Assembly (NCBI GenBank): GCA_938074205.1
Contig: CALJES010000001.1
Coordinates: forward strand, 100,268-164,267
Source of the DNA: an uncultured bacterium
GTDB taxonomy: Bacteria; Armatimonadota; UBA5829
DNA length: 64,000 nucleotides
Direction: 5' to 3'
A program made the translations under genes and the position numbers. The notes below the pieces were generated by a model. It saw only the letters and a program-made list of their open reading frames with translations. It had not been told where the DNA came from and did no database searches. Below are positions 52,963-60,817 of this stretch, piece after piece. The first letter of the stretch is position 1. Every line of letters starts with the position of its first letter.

Positions 52963-53943
52963 ATGAACGGTGAGAAAACCCGTGAGTTCCGTTGGTCATT
53001 TTCACTGCGCACGCATTTCGAGTCGTGTCGCCGCCATTACTTCTACCATCGGTTCTGGGACCAAGACCCAGAAAACAAATGGAAGCTCTTAGAGATGCGA
53101 AATATTTCTACTCTCGTGATGCTTCGTGGCAGTGTGGTACACGAAGTCATTGCAGAATCCCTTCGTGCCGTTAAGGTAGGTAACGAAGTATCAGCTGAAC
53201 AAGCAGCGGATCGCGTAACAGCCAAGATGCGTAAAAAAATGCGCGAGTCCTACTATAAGATGTGGCATATCTCAAACCGGCCACCGGGAACCAGGCAGTC
53301 TCAGTTCACGAACCTCCTTGAACACTATTACGGGTTTCCTGACACAGAAGAACGGGCGAGGGAACACCGCGACATTGCGCAGAGCTGTGTTCGAAACCTA
53401 TTGGATTCAGACATGTGGCGTGAGATTGCGGCAACAAATCACTCTCTATGGCAAACAGTAGACGATAAACCATTCTTTTTCGAGATCGGTAAGTACAAGA
53501 CATGTGCTAAGCTTGACTTCGCACATTGCGATAACGAACCTACTATTATTGATTGGAAAACGGGGCACGCAGGCGCTGAAGATCGACTGCAACTAGTATT
53601 CTATTCGCTGTGCGGTGAACACACTTGGGGATGGGAACCTACAAAGACCAAGCTTATGGCTGTTTACCTTTACCCAAAACTTGAGGTTCAATTGTTTAGA
53701 CCTTCTCGCGAAGAGGTAGAAGAGGTTACGCAACTGGTAATGGAAAGCTGCCGTCAGATGTTGCTGCTTGAGCCGAGTGGTAACGAGCTAGCGGATATAA
53801 ACCGTTTTCCACTTACCCAGGACATTTGGAACTGCCGATGGTGCCGTTTTCAAGGTATCTGCGAAGGGGCTAAACGACTTGCTGATTCAGTTGAGGCGCC
53901 ATATGGAGTAGTTGAGGACGCTAGCGAAGCTTACCCAGAGTAA
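52963..53943 (+). CDS. PD-(D/E)XK nuclease with probable Fe-S cluster (RecB/Cas4-like)
   Basis: 326 residues. Nuclease motifs: H60 in G-S-V-V-H-E-V-I, D185 in K-L-D-F, the D197-W-K199 pair in I-I-D-W-K-T-G, and Q210 in L-Q-L-V-F-Y. One N-terminal cysteine (C22) and three near the C-terminus (C291, C294, C300, pattern C-x2-C-x5-C) reproduce the [4Fe-4S] staple of AddB and Cas4. No helicase, CRISPR array or cas gene is nearby. I use the ATG at 52963 with AAGGAAG upstream; an open frame continues 36 codons back without motifs. The final 19 codons overlap tspO on the other strand. Confidence 0.85.
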   Translation: MNGEKTREFRWSFSLRTHFESCRRHYFYHRFWDQDPENKWKLLEMRNISTLVMLRGSVVHEVIAESLRAVKVGNEVSAEQAADRVTAKMRKKMRESYYKMWHISNRPPGTRQSQFTNLLEHYYGFPDTEERAREHRDIAQSCVRNLLDSDMWREIAATNHSLWQTVDDKPFFFEIGKYKTCAKLDFAHCDNEPTIIDWKTGHAGAEDRLQLVFYSLCGEHTWGWEPTKTKLMAVYLYPKLEVQLFRPSREEVEEVTQLVMESCRQMLLLEPSGNELADINRFPLTQDIWNCRWCRFQGICEGAKRLADSVEAPYGVVEDASEAYPE

Positions 53944-54366
53944 GTAAGGGATCAGCAGGACTCCGGCAATCACAGAAATTCTCCAAAAAAGCACAGTTGT
54001 AGCCGCGACCGCGAACCACAACGCTACAATTTCAGCAAACGCCGCTCCAGGAGACCGCAGTCCGAAGAATATAGCCGACCAGCACACATTCAGAACCAAC
54101 TGCACCACAAACACAACCAGGGCGATTTTTGAAACGTGAGGCCACCGGAGCCACACCACCCCCGCAGCAATGCCCATGAGCGCATAAAGAAGTGTCCATA
54201 CAGGCGCAAAAACCCAATTAGGTGGATTAAAACCCGGCTTACGGAGACTCAAGTACCAGGAATCTACAGACTGAGCAGTGAATACTGAGCCTATAAAACC
54301 CGCCGCCTCACATATAAACACTGCGACTATTACTACAACCAGCCCTTTGAGAAACATGTAGCTCAC
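53887..54366 (-). CDS. tspO: TspO/MBR family protein (tryptophan-rich sensory protein)
   Basis: 159 residues, five membrane helices. W-Y-x-x-L-R-K-P-G-F-N-P-P-N-W-V-F-A-P-V-W-T-L-L-Y (about 37-61), N-V-C-W-S-A-I-F-F-G-L-R-S-P and the closing L-N-Y-S-I-W-R-L-N are diagnostic of TspO. Homologues bind porphyrins or sterol-like ligands and respond to light or oxygen stress. Its conserved C-terminus is encoded in the 57 bp that overlap the nuclease gene tail to tail, so the nuclease end is constrained by TspO. Confidence 0.94.
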   Translation of the reverse strand: MSYMFLKGLVVVIVAVFICEAAGFIGSVFTAQSVDSWYLSLRKPGFNPPNWVFAPVWTLLYALMGIAAGVVWLRWPHVSKIALVVFVVQLVLNVCWSAIFFGLRSPGAAFAEIVALWFAVAATTVLFWRISVIAGVLLIPYLLWVSFASVLNYSIWRLN

Positions 54367-54519
54367 GCTCTTCCGTAGCTTTTACCCGAATTTGGCGTGA
54401 TCCAAACACCACCGGCAATCGGTTGCTTCGCAAACAGGTCAGTGTTCTTCAGTTTCTAGACAACCCGAAGGATTGGCATTATGCAAACGATCTAATGTCA
54501 GAAGTCACCAAGAAAAATA

Positions 54520-54546
54520 GGCTTCGACAGTCGCACCTGTGAAGCC
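54520..54546 (+). promoter_or_regulatory. Strong hairpin ahead of a small reading frame
   Basis: GGCTTC (54520-54525), a one-base bulge, ACAG, a 6-nt loop, CTGT and GAAGCC (54541-54546) pair over 10 bp. It ends 3-4 nt before a GGAGGGAAGGAGG ribosome site. Of the 380-bp gap between tspO and the ferredoxin, this hairpin and the small frame after it are the only structures I can point to. It does not fit a riboswitch consensus I know. Confidence 0.45.
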
Positions 54547-54565
54547 CGGAGGGAAGGAGGAAAAG

Positions 54566-54706
54566 ATGGTTGTGCCATTAGGTAACTTCCATAGATCACG
54601 CAGTTCTTACCATAAAAAATGTTTGCCGTCCCGAGATCAGACAGCCAAAGAGGAAATGAACAACGTGTTGCTGAAGTATTCGCAGGTTAGGAGGTGTCAC
54701 ATTTGA
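54566..54706 (+). CDS. Small reading frame, 46 residues, unknown
   Basis: An ATG with a very strong double Shine-Dalgarno (GGAGGGAAGGAGG, 54548-54560) opens a 46-codon frame with a basic composition (several Lys/Arg/His, two Cys). It starts M-V-V-P and contains H-R-S-R-S-S-Y-H-K-K. It ends 42 bp before the ferredoxin start, so the two could share a transcript. I recognise no family; the M-x-V-P start recalls ribosomal protein L32 but nothing else aligns. Translation is plausible from the ribosome site alone. Confidence 0.4.
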   Translation: MVVPLGNFHRSRSSYHKKCLPSRDQTAKEEMNNVLLKYSQVRRCHI

Positions 54707-54748
54707 TACCCCCAAAAGATTTCTGCAAGGAGGTTTAAGGGAATTCTT

Positions 54749-54919
54749 ATGGCAGTCAAGATTGACAAAGAGAAGTGCAACGGCTGCGGACCTTGTGTCG
54801 ATGCATGCCCCGTGGAAGCGATCGAGATAGTGGACAACGTGGCGGTGGTCGACGAAGACGCGTGCACCGAATGTGGCGCGTGCATTGAAGCGTGCCCGAA
54901 CGGTGCTATATCCGAATAG
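54749..54919 (+). CDS. 2[4Fe-4S] ferredoxin
   Basis: 56 residues, clostridial-type ferredoxin. Two complete cluster motifs: C10-x2-C13-x2-C16-x3-C20-P and C39-x2-C42-x2-C45-x3-C49-P, with the expected internal two-fold repeat. It is a low-potential electron carrier in the cytosol. AAGGAGG lies about 13-20 nt upstream and AAGGG closer to the ATG. A perfect hairpin terminator follows 13 bp after the stop. It could feed electrons to the giant activase at 12-16 kb, which belongs to a family that takes electrons from ferredoxin or flavodoxin; this is inference. Confidence 0.95.
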   Translation: MAVKIDKEKCNGCGPCVDACPVEAIEIVDNVAVVDEDACTECGACIEACPNGAISE

Positions 54920-54932
54920 GCCTTTAGCGACG

Positions 54933-54964
54933 ACAGCCCGGAGTAATAACGAACTCCGGGCTGT
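54933..54964 (+). terminator. Rho-independent terminator after ferredoxin
   Basis: A perfect 12-bp stem ACAGCCCGGAGT (54933-54944) and ACTCCGGGCTGT (54953-54964) with an 8-nt loop is followed by ACTATTTTG. The T tract is short but the stem is very stable. Confidence 0.75.
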
Positions 54965-55055
54965 ACTATTTTGTAGTTGTACAATCTGCTAGGGCAGAGA
55001 CCTTAGTGCAACCTAGGTATCAATTGATCAAGCTCAAAGAAGGAGAATCCGACTC

Positions 55056-55973
55056 GTGAATTACGATGTCGTAATCCTCGGCGGGGGACCTGCCGGATTA
55101 ACAGCTGCGATTTATGCGTCGCGCGCTAGACTGCGAACTCTGCTTGTCGAAAAGACTTTTCCGGGCGGCCAGCTTATGATGTGCGCGCACGTGGAGAACT
55201 ATCCCGGCTACCTCGGAGGACCGGGTATGGAGCTTTCGGAAGTTATGCGTCAGCAGGCCGAGAAGTTTGGTACGGAAAGTAAGATCGCGGAGGTCGCCAG
55301 AGTTGATTTGCTCGGAGCTGAAAAAGCCATCTACACAACTGAAAACGAAGTTATTTTCAGCAAAGCCGTCATACTTTGCTTAGGTGCGAGGCCCAGGCGG
55401 CTCGGCGTTCCCGGGGAGCAGGAGTTTTTGGGGAAAGGGATTTCTTACTGTGCGGTTTGCGATGGTGCCCTTTTCAAAGACAAGATATTGGTAGTCGTCG
55501 GTGGAGGCGATACAGCAGTAGAAGACGCAGTTTTCCTCACCCGATATGCATCCAGAGTGCACCTGATCCACCGCCGTAACAAGCTAAGGGCGCAGAGAAT
55601 AATCCAGGAACGAGCGTTTGCAAATCCCTCTATTGAAATTCACTGGAACACAGTTGTCAAAGAGATAGTTGGTACTGACAACGTCGACCACGTCACTATT
55701 GAAAACGTTCAGACAGGACTGCCCGCCAAACTGCCCGTCGACGGTGTTTTCATCCTCATCGGCAATGAACCGAATACAAAAATGTTGGAAGGCCAGATCG
55801 AGCTCGACGAAGCAGGCTACATAATCACAGACGAGAACATGCAAACAAACGTGCCTGGCGTGTTTGCTGCCGGCGACGTGCGCAGAAAGGCGCTGCGTCA
55901 GATAGTTACCGCATGTGCCGACGGCGCAATAGCTGCCACAGCGGCCGAAAAGTACATTGAAAGCTTATCGTAA
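55056..55973 (+). CDS. trxB: Thioredoxin reductase
   Basis: 305 residues. FAD-binding G-G-G-P-A-G-L (9-15), redox pair C132-A-V-C135 in S-Y-C-A-V-C-D-G, NADPH-binding G-G-G-D-T-A-V-E (about 151-158) and a closing F-A-A-G-D-V-R are those of low-molecular-weight TrxB. It reduces thioredoxin with NADPH. The start is GTG 55056 preceded by AAGGAGA. The leader has a 10-bp palindrome ATCAATTGAT (55019-55028). No thioredoxin gene is in the window. Confidence 0.95.
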   Translation: MNYDVVILGGGPAGLTAAIYASRARLRTLLVEKTFPGGQLMMCAHVENYPGYLGGPGMELSEVMRQQAEKFGTESKIAEVARVDLLGAEKAIYTTENEVIFSKAVILCLGARPRRLGVPGEQEFLGKGISYCAVCDGALFKDKILVVVGGGDTAVEDAVFLTRYASRVHLIHRRNKLRAQRIIQERAFANPSIEIHWNTVVKEIVGTDNVDHVTIENVQTGLPAKLPVDGVFILIGNEPNTKMLEGQIELDEAGYIITDENMQTNVPGVFAAGDVRRKALRQIVTACADGAIAATAAEKYIESLS

Positions 55974-56013
55974 TTCCCCAGCACGTAGAAACAAGTGCCG
56001 ATTGATGCAAGCG

Positions 56014-56042
56014 TTGACTGTTGCTGCAGCGGATGGTATATT
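56014..56042 (+). promoter_or_regulatory. Promoter of tRNA-Gly
   Basis: TTGACT (56014-56019) and TATATT (56037-56042) have an optimal 17-bp spacer; each hexamer has five of six consensus bases. The tRNA begins 14 bp after the -10 element. Confidence 0.7.
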
Positions 56043-56055
56043 ATCTATTGGTCGA

Positions 56056-56131
56056 GCGGGAGTAGCTCAGTTGGTAGAGCGCTAGCCTTCCAAGCTGGAT
56101 GTCGCGGGTTCGATCCCCGTCTCCCGCTCCA
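56056..56131 (+). tRNA. tRNA-Gly (anticodon TCC)
   Basis: The full cloverleaf can be drawn: acceptor GCGGGAG/CTCCCGC, D arm GCTC/GAGC, anticodon arm CTAGC/GCTGG with loop CTTCCAA (anticodon TCC, glycine GGA/GGG codons), and T arm GCGGG/CCCGT with loop TTCGATC. The discriminator is T and the CCA end is encoded (56129-56131). It stands alone, between trxB and a convergent secreted-protein gene. Confidence 0.97.
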
Positions 56132-56282
56132 TTTTATTTGTACATACCACGCTATTAACCAATCACACGATGCCACAAGCCAAATGGGCTGAACGTCAAA
56201 TCCCAGCAAAAAACTTAGCCGACAAAACTCCCCGTGGTTAAATCTCGGTGTTGATTATCTACGCAGAAGAAAGCAAAACATG

Positions 56283-56326
56283 GACTTGCCCGAACGGTTG
56301 GCCTCGTTTTCACCGCCGGGCAAGTC
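56283..56326 (-). terminator. Likely terminator of the large secreted-protein gene
   Basis: A perfect 10-bp stem GACTTGCCCG (56283-56292) and CGGGCAAGTC (56317-56326), with an inner CGGT/ACCG pair in the loop, lies 27 bp past the minus-strand stop. It is followed on that strand by a T-rich run (TTTTGCTTTCTTC) after CATG. The rest of the tRNA-to-gene gap (56132-56282) holds nothing I recognise. Confidence 0.55.
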
Positions 56327-56353
56327 GCAAGTATCCTTGGAGTCCCTTACCGA

Positions 56354-59266
56354 TTAGGGAAGACTCACCGGAGTATAGAACGTGAAATCACTCATTCGTC
56401 GCGGCCACAGTTCTCTCACGTTGTGACCTGTCGGTGAGGTAACACATCGCATTATTCCGGTCACGGAGCAGTAGCCGGAAACATGCGGCGGTAGACCACC
56501 TATCTGATCCACATTTAACCTTATTCCTTCGCCCCAGCCATCTCGAAGTCCAGCTCCATCACAAATGTAGGCACTTTCTGGGTCTGAATGAGGCAATATC
56601 AAGCGTCCCCAGACTCTAACAAGTGTGCCCACGGTATTGAGGCCGAAGGAAGGGAGTGGCGGATCGCAAGTGACATCGTCGAAAACGCCCGGCTGGCAGC
56701 CGAAATCGCTACCCCCAACGTTGCGATTCGAACCTCCGTAAGGTTTCAGGGCGGCTGGGAAGTATCCAACCACCGTAACGCGCTCGGGCAACACCAGAAC
56801 TTCCTGATCATATGGAGGATCATTCCAAATCAATGTTCCCTGGACGTCGACTATGTCGCCTTCCCTGATAATAATCCCAGACTGTGCGACCTTTACACCT
56901 ATACCTGATGCCCAATCAGGTAAGATTCCAGGTACCGGCGACCAATCCTGTATGAAGAACAGTAGGCGCTGCATTGGTTGACCAGCTTGGGCAAACACGG
57001 CTGTCACCAACTTGCCGCGTAGATCCACGCGCTCACCAATGCTATGGGTTAACTTGACTTGGCCTATAGTCTCAGGGGTAGTTACAGGCCCGAGATCCGT
57101 CACATCAGTGAGCTTGCCATCTGCATTTCGAGCAACAACCTGGAAATGGTAAACTGTGTTGGGCTCCAAACCAACGACGACCCAGTTGGTCTGGGTAATC
57201 CATCCGGACTCTCGGCCCGTATTAAGCTCCCTACACAAGTACTCCGTGCCCGGAGGATTGCCGTTCGATGACCAATTCGCTTGCACTACTCGCGAGGTTA
57301 CCGGACCGTAAGGAAGTGCAATTGGAGGTGCTGCCAGTGTGCGTACCGTTGCGGTCTCTGTAGCCCAATCGGTTTCGATGCCGTCTCCATTTCTAGCCTT
57401 GACGCGGAATGTATAGAGCGTGTTGGGGGTGAGACCCGTTGCTTGATCCGTGGTGGCGTGCAAACGCCACGATCCCTGCCATTCACCGCCAACGGATTCG
57501 AACTTAGTACCCGTTTGTCCCTCGTCTAAATTCGGGAACGATCCGACTGCTGCGAGCTCAACTGTAGTAGCAGTAACCGCCCCCGTGCGGCACGCAGTCG
57601 GCGTCGGTATTAGCGTGTAGCAGTATGCGTCCTCTGAAAACTGCGTCTCGTTTTTTGGATCGGCACTGTCTCTTGCCTTTGCTCTGTAGCCATATCGAGT
57701 ATTGGCACTTAAACCAGCATCAAGATAATCCCGATTTACCATCCAGTGCGAACTGGATCCGCCAGGGTTGCCGGTAATCTCCTGGAAATAGTAAGCTATC
57801 GGTGGACTGTCGTCTGTAGCTGTGACTGCCGTCATGCTGATAGCGCTAGTAGACACTGCGTAGGGAAGAACACTCCACTGCATAGGATTCGGATCTGGGG
57901 GAGTCGTATCGGGAAATCTGGTCCATATGCGTGGCTGGACACCGTTCAGGTCGTTCGAATACGTCACGCCAAGTCTGAAATTGGAAAAATCTACGTGCGT
58001 GTAATAAGTAACGAGCTTTATGGTAGAACCATCAATCACATAAGCCAGGAAGATTTTGTTTGCCTTGTCATAGCGTATCTTCCACGTTATGTAGGCACTT
58101 TGTTCATTTGATGGTGTCTCCGAGAAAAAGGTAACCGAACCCGACGGTGGGCCGCTAGGATTACCTCCGTCAGCATAGCTTGACCATTCAGAGGAGCCAT
58201 CGTGTCTGGCTCCACATCCTATAGCAGCACACTTACCGTCAATTTGGTAGTACTGACCATAACCGACTGCACTGAGGCGGATGTATTTGTTATCATTTTC
58301 CCACATGACAAACGAATATATACCGTTTTGCACCCCCACGCATCCATATTCAAGCTTGACCTTAATATCGCATTCGAAGCTGGAATTTCGCACAAACGTG
58401 CTGCGGCATCCGTCCCATCCGAACCCTGGGACAGAGGTAAAGCCGTCGCATCTTGCCTGTCCCGTACCATCCCAATAAATGGTGACGTTTGGATCGCTGT
58501 CCCAGTAGTTTAGCTCAAGGGTCGTGTATCCCAAATTGACTGCGGGCTGCTGACTCGGAATAATGTAGTCGATAACGAGTCTGGGACGGTACATTGGATC
58601 GCCATAGTCCTCAGACCAGAAATACAGCCATTCGTTATCGTCATAGGAGTAGCGCCCTTCCAGCCATTTATCCAAGCACAATCCATAGTTCTGGGAAGGA
58701 TTGCGATGCCAAAATTGCGCCGATGGAGTAACATCCCACTCGACCCATCTGCCAGGACCGCCTATGGGTATCCTATAACAGGTTACCACCGAATCAGGCG
58801 CACCAGCCTTCCGGTCGATGCTGCTTCTAGCCCCTGGGGAATACCAAGGGTTAGAAGTACCTGCGGTCCTATAAAGCCAGCAAGCACCCATTAGCCTGCC
58901 GTTCGGTCCTTCTTGCCAATCCCTCACGAGTCTGTATGCAGCAACCTTAAGCCAATCATCATCGCCCATATATGTGGAATCGTATTGGTACAATCTCAGT
59001 TTCGCGGACACTATGCACGCATCTGCCGGAATCGAGGTGAGATCGAACTTTAGAAAACTGTTGCGGTCATATGGTGAAGTTGCGTCGTGTCTGATGTGTA
59101 AGTCGGCTTCATCGCCGTAGCTATAGTCATCATTGGACTCGCGCGCATATGTGGCTGAAATACAGGGAAGTGTTACCGTCTCCGCAACCGCAGAACCCGC
59201 GGACAAAAGAAATACACCGAGGATACATGACCAGGCAAATCTTAATACAGGCAAACCATAACGCAT
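56354..59266 (-). CDS. Large secreted protein: DNRLRE, fibronectin-III and OB-like domains
   Basis: 970 residues from the ATG at 59266. Signal peptide at 1-28 (A-V-A cleavage area). Residues about 30-240 match the DNRLRE/CBM96-like module (S-F-L-K-F-D-L-T-S-I-P, A-K-L-R-L-Y-Q-Y, W-V-E-W-D-V-T). A beta region of unknown type follows (about 245-460), then fibronectin-III-like units (about 465-725, repeated L-x-P-N-T-x-Y-x-F-x-V-x-A-R-N). Last are two OB-fold-like units (about 730-960, each with an I-R-E-G-D-I-V-D-V-Q-G-T type strand). No cell-wall or C-terminal sorting motif is seen. It is probably a surface or released glycan-binding protein. It is monocistronic between a terminator and a promoter-like gap. 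Confidence 0.8.
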   Translation of the reverse strand: MRYGLPVLRFAWSCILGVFLLSAGSAVAETVTLPCISATYARESNDDYSYGDEADLHIRHDATSPYDRNSFLKFDLTSIPADACIVSAKLRLYQYDSTYMGDDDWLKVAAYRLVRDWQEGPNGRLMGACWLYRTAGTSNPWYSPGARSSIDRKAGAPDSVVTCYRIPIGGPGRWVEWDVTPSAQFWHRNPSQNYGLCLDKWLEGRYSYDDNEWLYFWSEDYGDPMYRPRLVIDYIIPSQQPAVNLGYTTLELNYWDSDPNVTIYWDGTGQARCDGFTSVPGFGWDGCRSTFVRNSSFECDIKVKLEYGCVGVQNGIYSFVMWENDNKYIRLSAVGYGQYYQIDGKCAAIGCGARHDGSSEWSSYADGGNPSGPPSGSVTFFSETPSNEQSAYITWKIRYDKANKIFLAYVIDGSTIKLVTYYTHVDFSNFRLGVTYSNDLNGVQPRIWTRFPDTTPPDPNPMQWSVLPYAVSTSAISMTAVTATDDSPPIAYYFQEITGNPGGSSSHWMVNRDYLDAGLSANTRYGYRAKARDSADPKNETQFSEDAYCYTLIPTPTACRTGAVTATTVELAAVGSFPNLDEGQTGTKFESVGGEWQGSWRLHATTDQATGLTPNTLYTFRVKARNGDGIETDWATETATVRTLAAPPIALPYGPVTSRVVQANWSSNGNPPGTEYLCRELNTGRESGWITQTNWVVVGLEPNTVYHFQVVARNADGKLTDVTDLGPVTTPETIGQVKLTHSIGERVDLRGKLVTAVFAQAGQPMQRLLFFIQDWSPVPGILPDWASGIGVKVAQSGIIIREGDIVDVQGTLIWNDPPYDQEVLVLPERVTVVGYFPAALKPYGGSNRNVGGSDFGCQPGVFDDVTCDPPLPSFGLNTVGTLVRVWGRLILPHSDPESAYICDGAGLRDGWGEGIRLNVDQIGGLPPHVSGYCSVTGIMRCVTSPTGHNVRELWPRRMSDFTFYTPVSLP

Positions 59267-59308
59267 TTCGAAACACCCCTTTCCGAAAAATTGGCCCTGC
59301 AATTAGCC

Positions 59309-59333
59309 AATAACCGCTAATAACCGTTACGGT
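59309..59333. promoter_or_regulatory. Operator-like repeat upstream of the large secreted-protein gene
   Basis: Two direct copies of AATAACCG (59309-59316, 59319-59326), 10 bp apart in register, run into the palindrome ACCGTTACGGT (59323-59333). The helical-turn spacing and palindrome resemble a repressor or activator site. It lies 43-67 bp upstream of the start at 59266, within an AT-rich 248-bp gap shared with the divergent PP-loop gene. That gap also has a TATAAT (59426-59431) with no good -35. Confidence 0.35.
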
Positions 59334-59514
59334 AACTACCATATACGCAATATAGATTCAAATGCGTGACAAGTCAATATCTATTTTCCTCATTATTGTG
59401 CAAAACACGTCGAAAGAATTATCTATATAATACGGTAGTACTAATAAGGCTTATTTACGCTAGTTTTGATATAGTCGCCAGAATCGCCTGGACCATCTGT
59501 GCTAAACTTATGCT

Positions 59515-60255
59515 ATGGCTCCCAAGTTACGCGATGAGGTCGAGAAACAGCTCTTTTTTGCCAGCAAGAAAGTCGATAGAGTAATCCGCGAATACTCTAT
59601 GATTGAAGAAGGCGACCGCATACTGGTAGCGGTTTCAGGCGGCAAGGACAGCTTGTGTCTTCTCAAAATCCTTACATGGAGACTAAGATACTCACCCATT
59701 AAATACGAGCTGGTGGCAGCACACGTACGCGGTAACTCTCTAGGTCCGGGGGAAGATCTGCCTGCCGAAGTGTCAGGTTGGATCGAGCAACTCGGCGTAC
59801 CTTTTCACTCGCACGATATTATTCTTCCTGAGAACGAGCCGCTACCCATGAACTGCGAGCGATGCAGCCGCAATAGACGGCGCACCCTTTTCGAGATGTG
59901 TGAAGAATTTAAATGCAACAAGCTCGCGCTTGGCCACAATTTGGAGGACTTTGCGCATACTGCGCTTATGAATCTGCTCTCCTCCGGCAGACTACAGACA
60001 ATGGCTTTTCGACGCGACTATTTCGGAGGCAAGATAGGAGTAATCCGGCCATTGGCGTATCTCAGAGAACACGATATTATCAGGTTGGCTACCGTAGGCC
60101 AATTCCCCACCAGCACCAACAACTGCCCTCTAGTGTCTTCATCGAAACGAGCTGCCGCCCGCAAGATTATGCATCAGCTCTGCAAAGAGTTCAAACACGC
60201 CGCGGAAAATATCCTTCGAGCAGCCAAGGAAAACCCGCCAATTGGCGAAGAATAG
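59515..60255 (+). CDS. TtcA-like PP-loop ATPase (tRNA thiolation family)
   Basis: 246 residues. PP-loop S-G-G-K-D-S at 41-46; C114-x2-C117 in N-C-E-R-C-S-R-N-R-R and C204 in N-N-C-P supply the three cysteines that hold the [4Fe-4S] cluster in TtcA; G-H-N-L-E-D is the family's ATP-site motif. TtcA makes 2-thiocytidine at tRNA position 32. Related enzymes thiolate position 54, so the exact target is uncertain. It has an AT-rich upstream gap and is followed by the second minor-pilin set with no obvious functional link. Confidence 0.9.
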   Translation: MAPKLRDEVEKQLFFASKKVDRVIREYSMIEEGDRILVAVSGGKDSLCLLKILTWRLRYSPIKYELVAAHVRGNSLGPGEDLPAEVSGWIEQLGVPFHSHDIILPENEPLPMNCERCSRNRRRTLFEMCEEFKCNKLALGHNLEDFAHTALMNLLSSGRLQTMAFRRDYFGGKIGVIRPLAYLREHDIIRLATVGQFPTSTNNCPLVSSSKRAAARKIMHQLCKEFKHAAENILRAAKENPPIGEE

Positions 60256-60352
60256 CCTGAGGCGCCAGACGAACTTACTGGTAATAGTGGTGGTGCCATG
60301 GTGGGACAAGTGTGGAATAACTACATTTGCGTATCAGGTGAGGTGCTCGCAG

Positions 60353-60802
60353 GTGATTACGTCGCGGCGTGGTTTTGGTTTGGTCGATGCAATAGCCGGC
60401 ATTATGCTTTTGGCCATTGTTGGAGCTGTTTTCGCTGCTCTTTTTCCGACAAGCTTCGGCTGCTCTGCTCAGGCTCGCGAGTACCGAATTGCCGCGCTGC
60501 TGGCGCAGCGAAAGATGGAACAGCTACGTGCGCTTGAGTATGAGTCGCTGACTCGACCGCTTTTGCGAGCAGGGGCAATAATCGACGCCTCACCGACTAT
60601 ATCGCCATACTCATTCACTGAAACAGACAACGTGGCTGAGCAACTTCCCCAAGGCATCGGCACGCTCACCATAAACGATACTGCTGAGGACCGTCGCTCA
60701 GTGACGGTAACTGTATCTTGGAGAAGTAGGAATGGCAAGCGTCGTGAGGTGCGCCTTACATCCCTATTTGCTGACAGGCGAACTCGGACAGCTAATGAGT
60801 AA
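60353..60802 (+). CDS. Minor pilin (PilV-like prepilin), second set
   Basis: 149 residues from the GTG at 60353. The leader M-I-T-S-R-R-G is followed by F-G-L-V-D-A-I-A-G-I-M-L-L and a hydrophobic helix. Position 5 of the mature form is Asp, not Glu, which is unusual and may mark an initiating tip pilin (GspK also lacks Glu5). The GTG has AGGTGAGG 9 nt upstream; an ATG at 60242 is in frame but gives a 43-residue leader and overlaps ttcA. It is followed by two coupled pilin-like genes. Confidence 0.75.
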   Translation: MITSRRGFGLVDAIAGIMLLAIVGAVFAALFPTSFGCSAQAREYRIAALLAQRKMEQLRALEYESLTRPLLRAGAIIDASPTISPYSFTETDNVAEQLPQGIGTLTINDTAEDRRSVTVTVSWRSRNGKRREVRLTSLFADRRTRTANE

Positions 60803-60817
60803 GAGTGAGTGAGTCTA

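Noticed and set aside
52963-53943. CRISPR-Cas interpretation of the Cas4-like nuclease
   Set aside because: No direct-repeat array, cas1/cas2 or effector gene is visible anywhere in the window.
60242-60352. ATG start giving a longer second-set PilV-like protein
   Set aside because: It would create a 43-residue leader before the prepilin site and overlap ttcA; the GTG at 60353 has a suitable ribosome site and a normal short leader.
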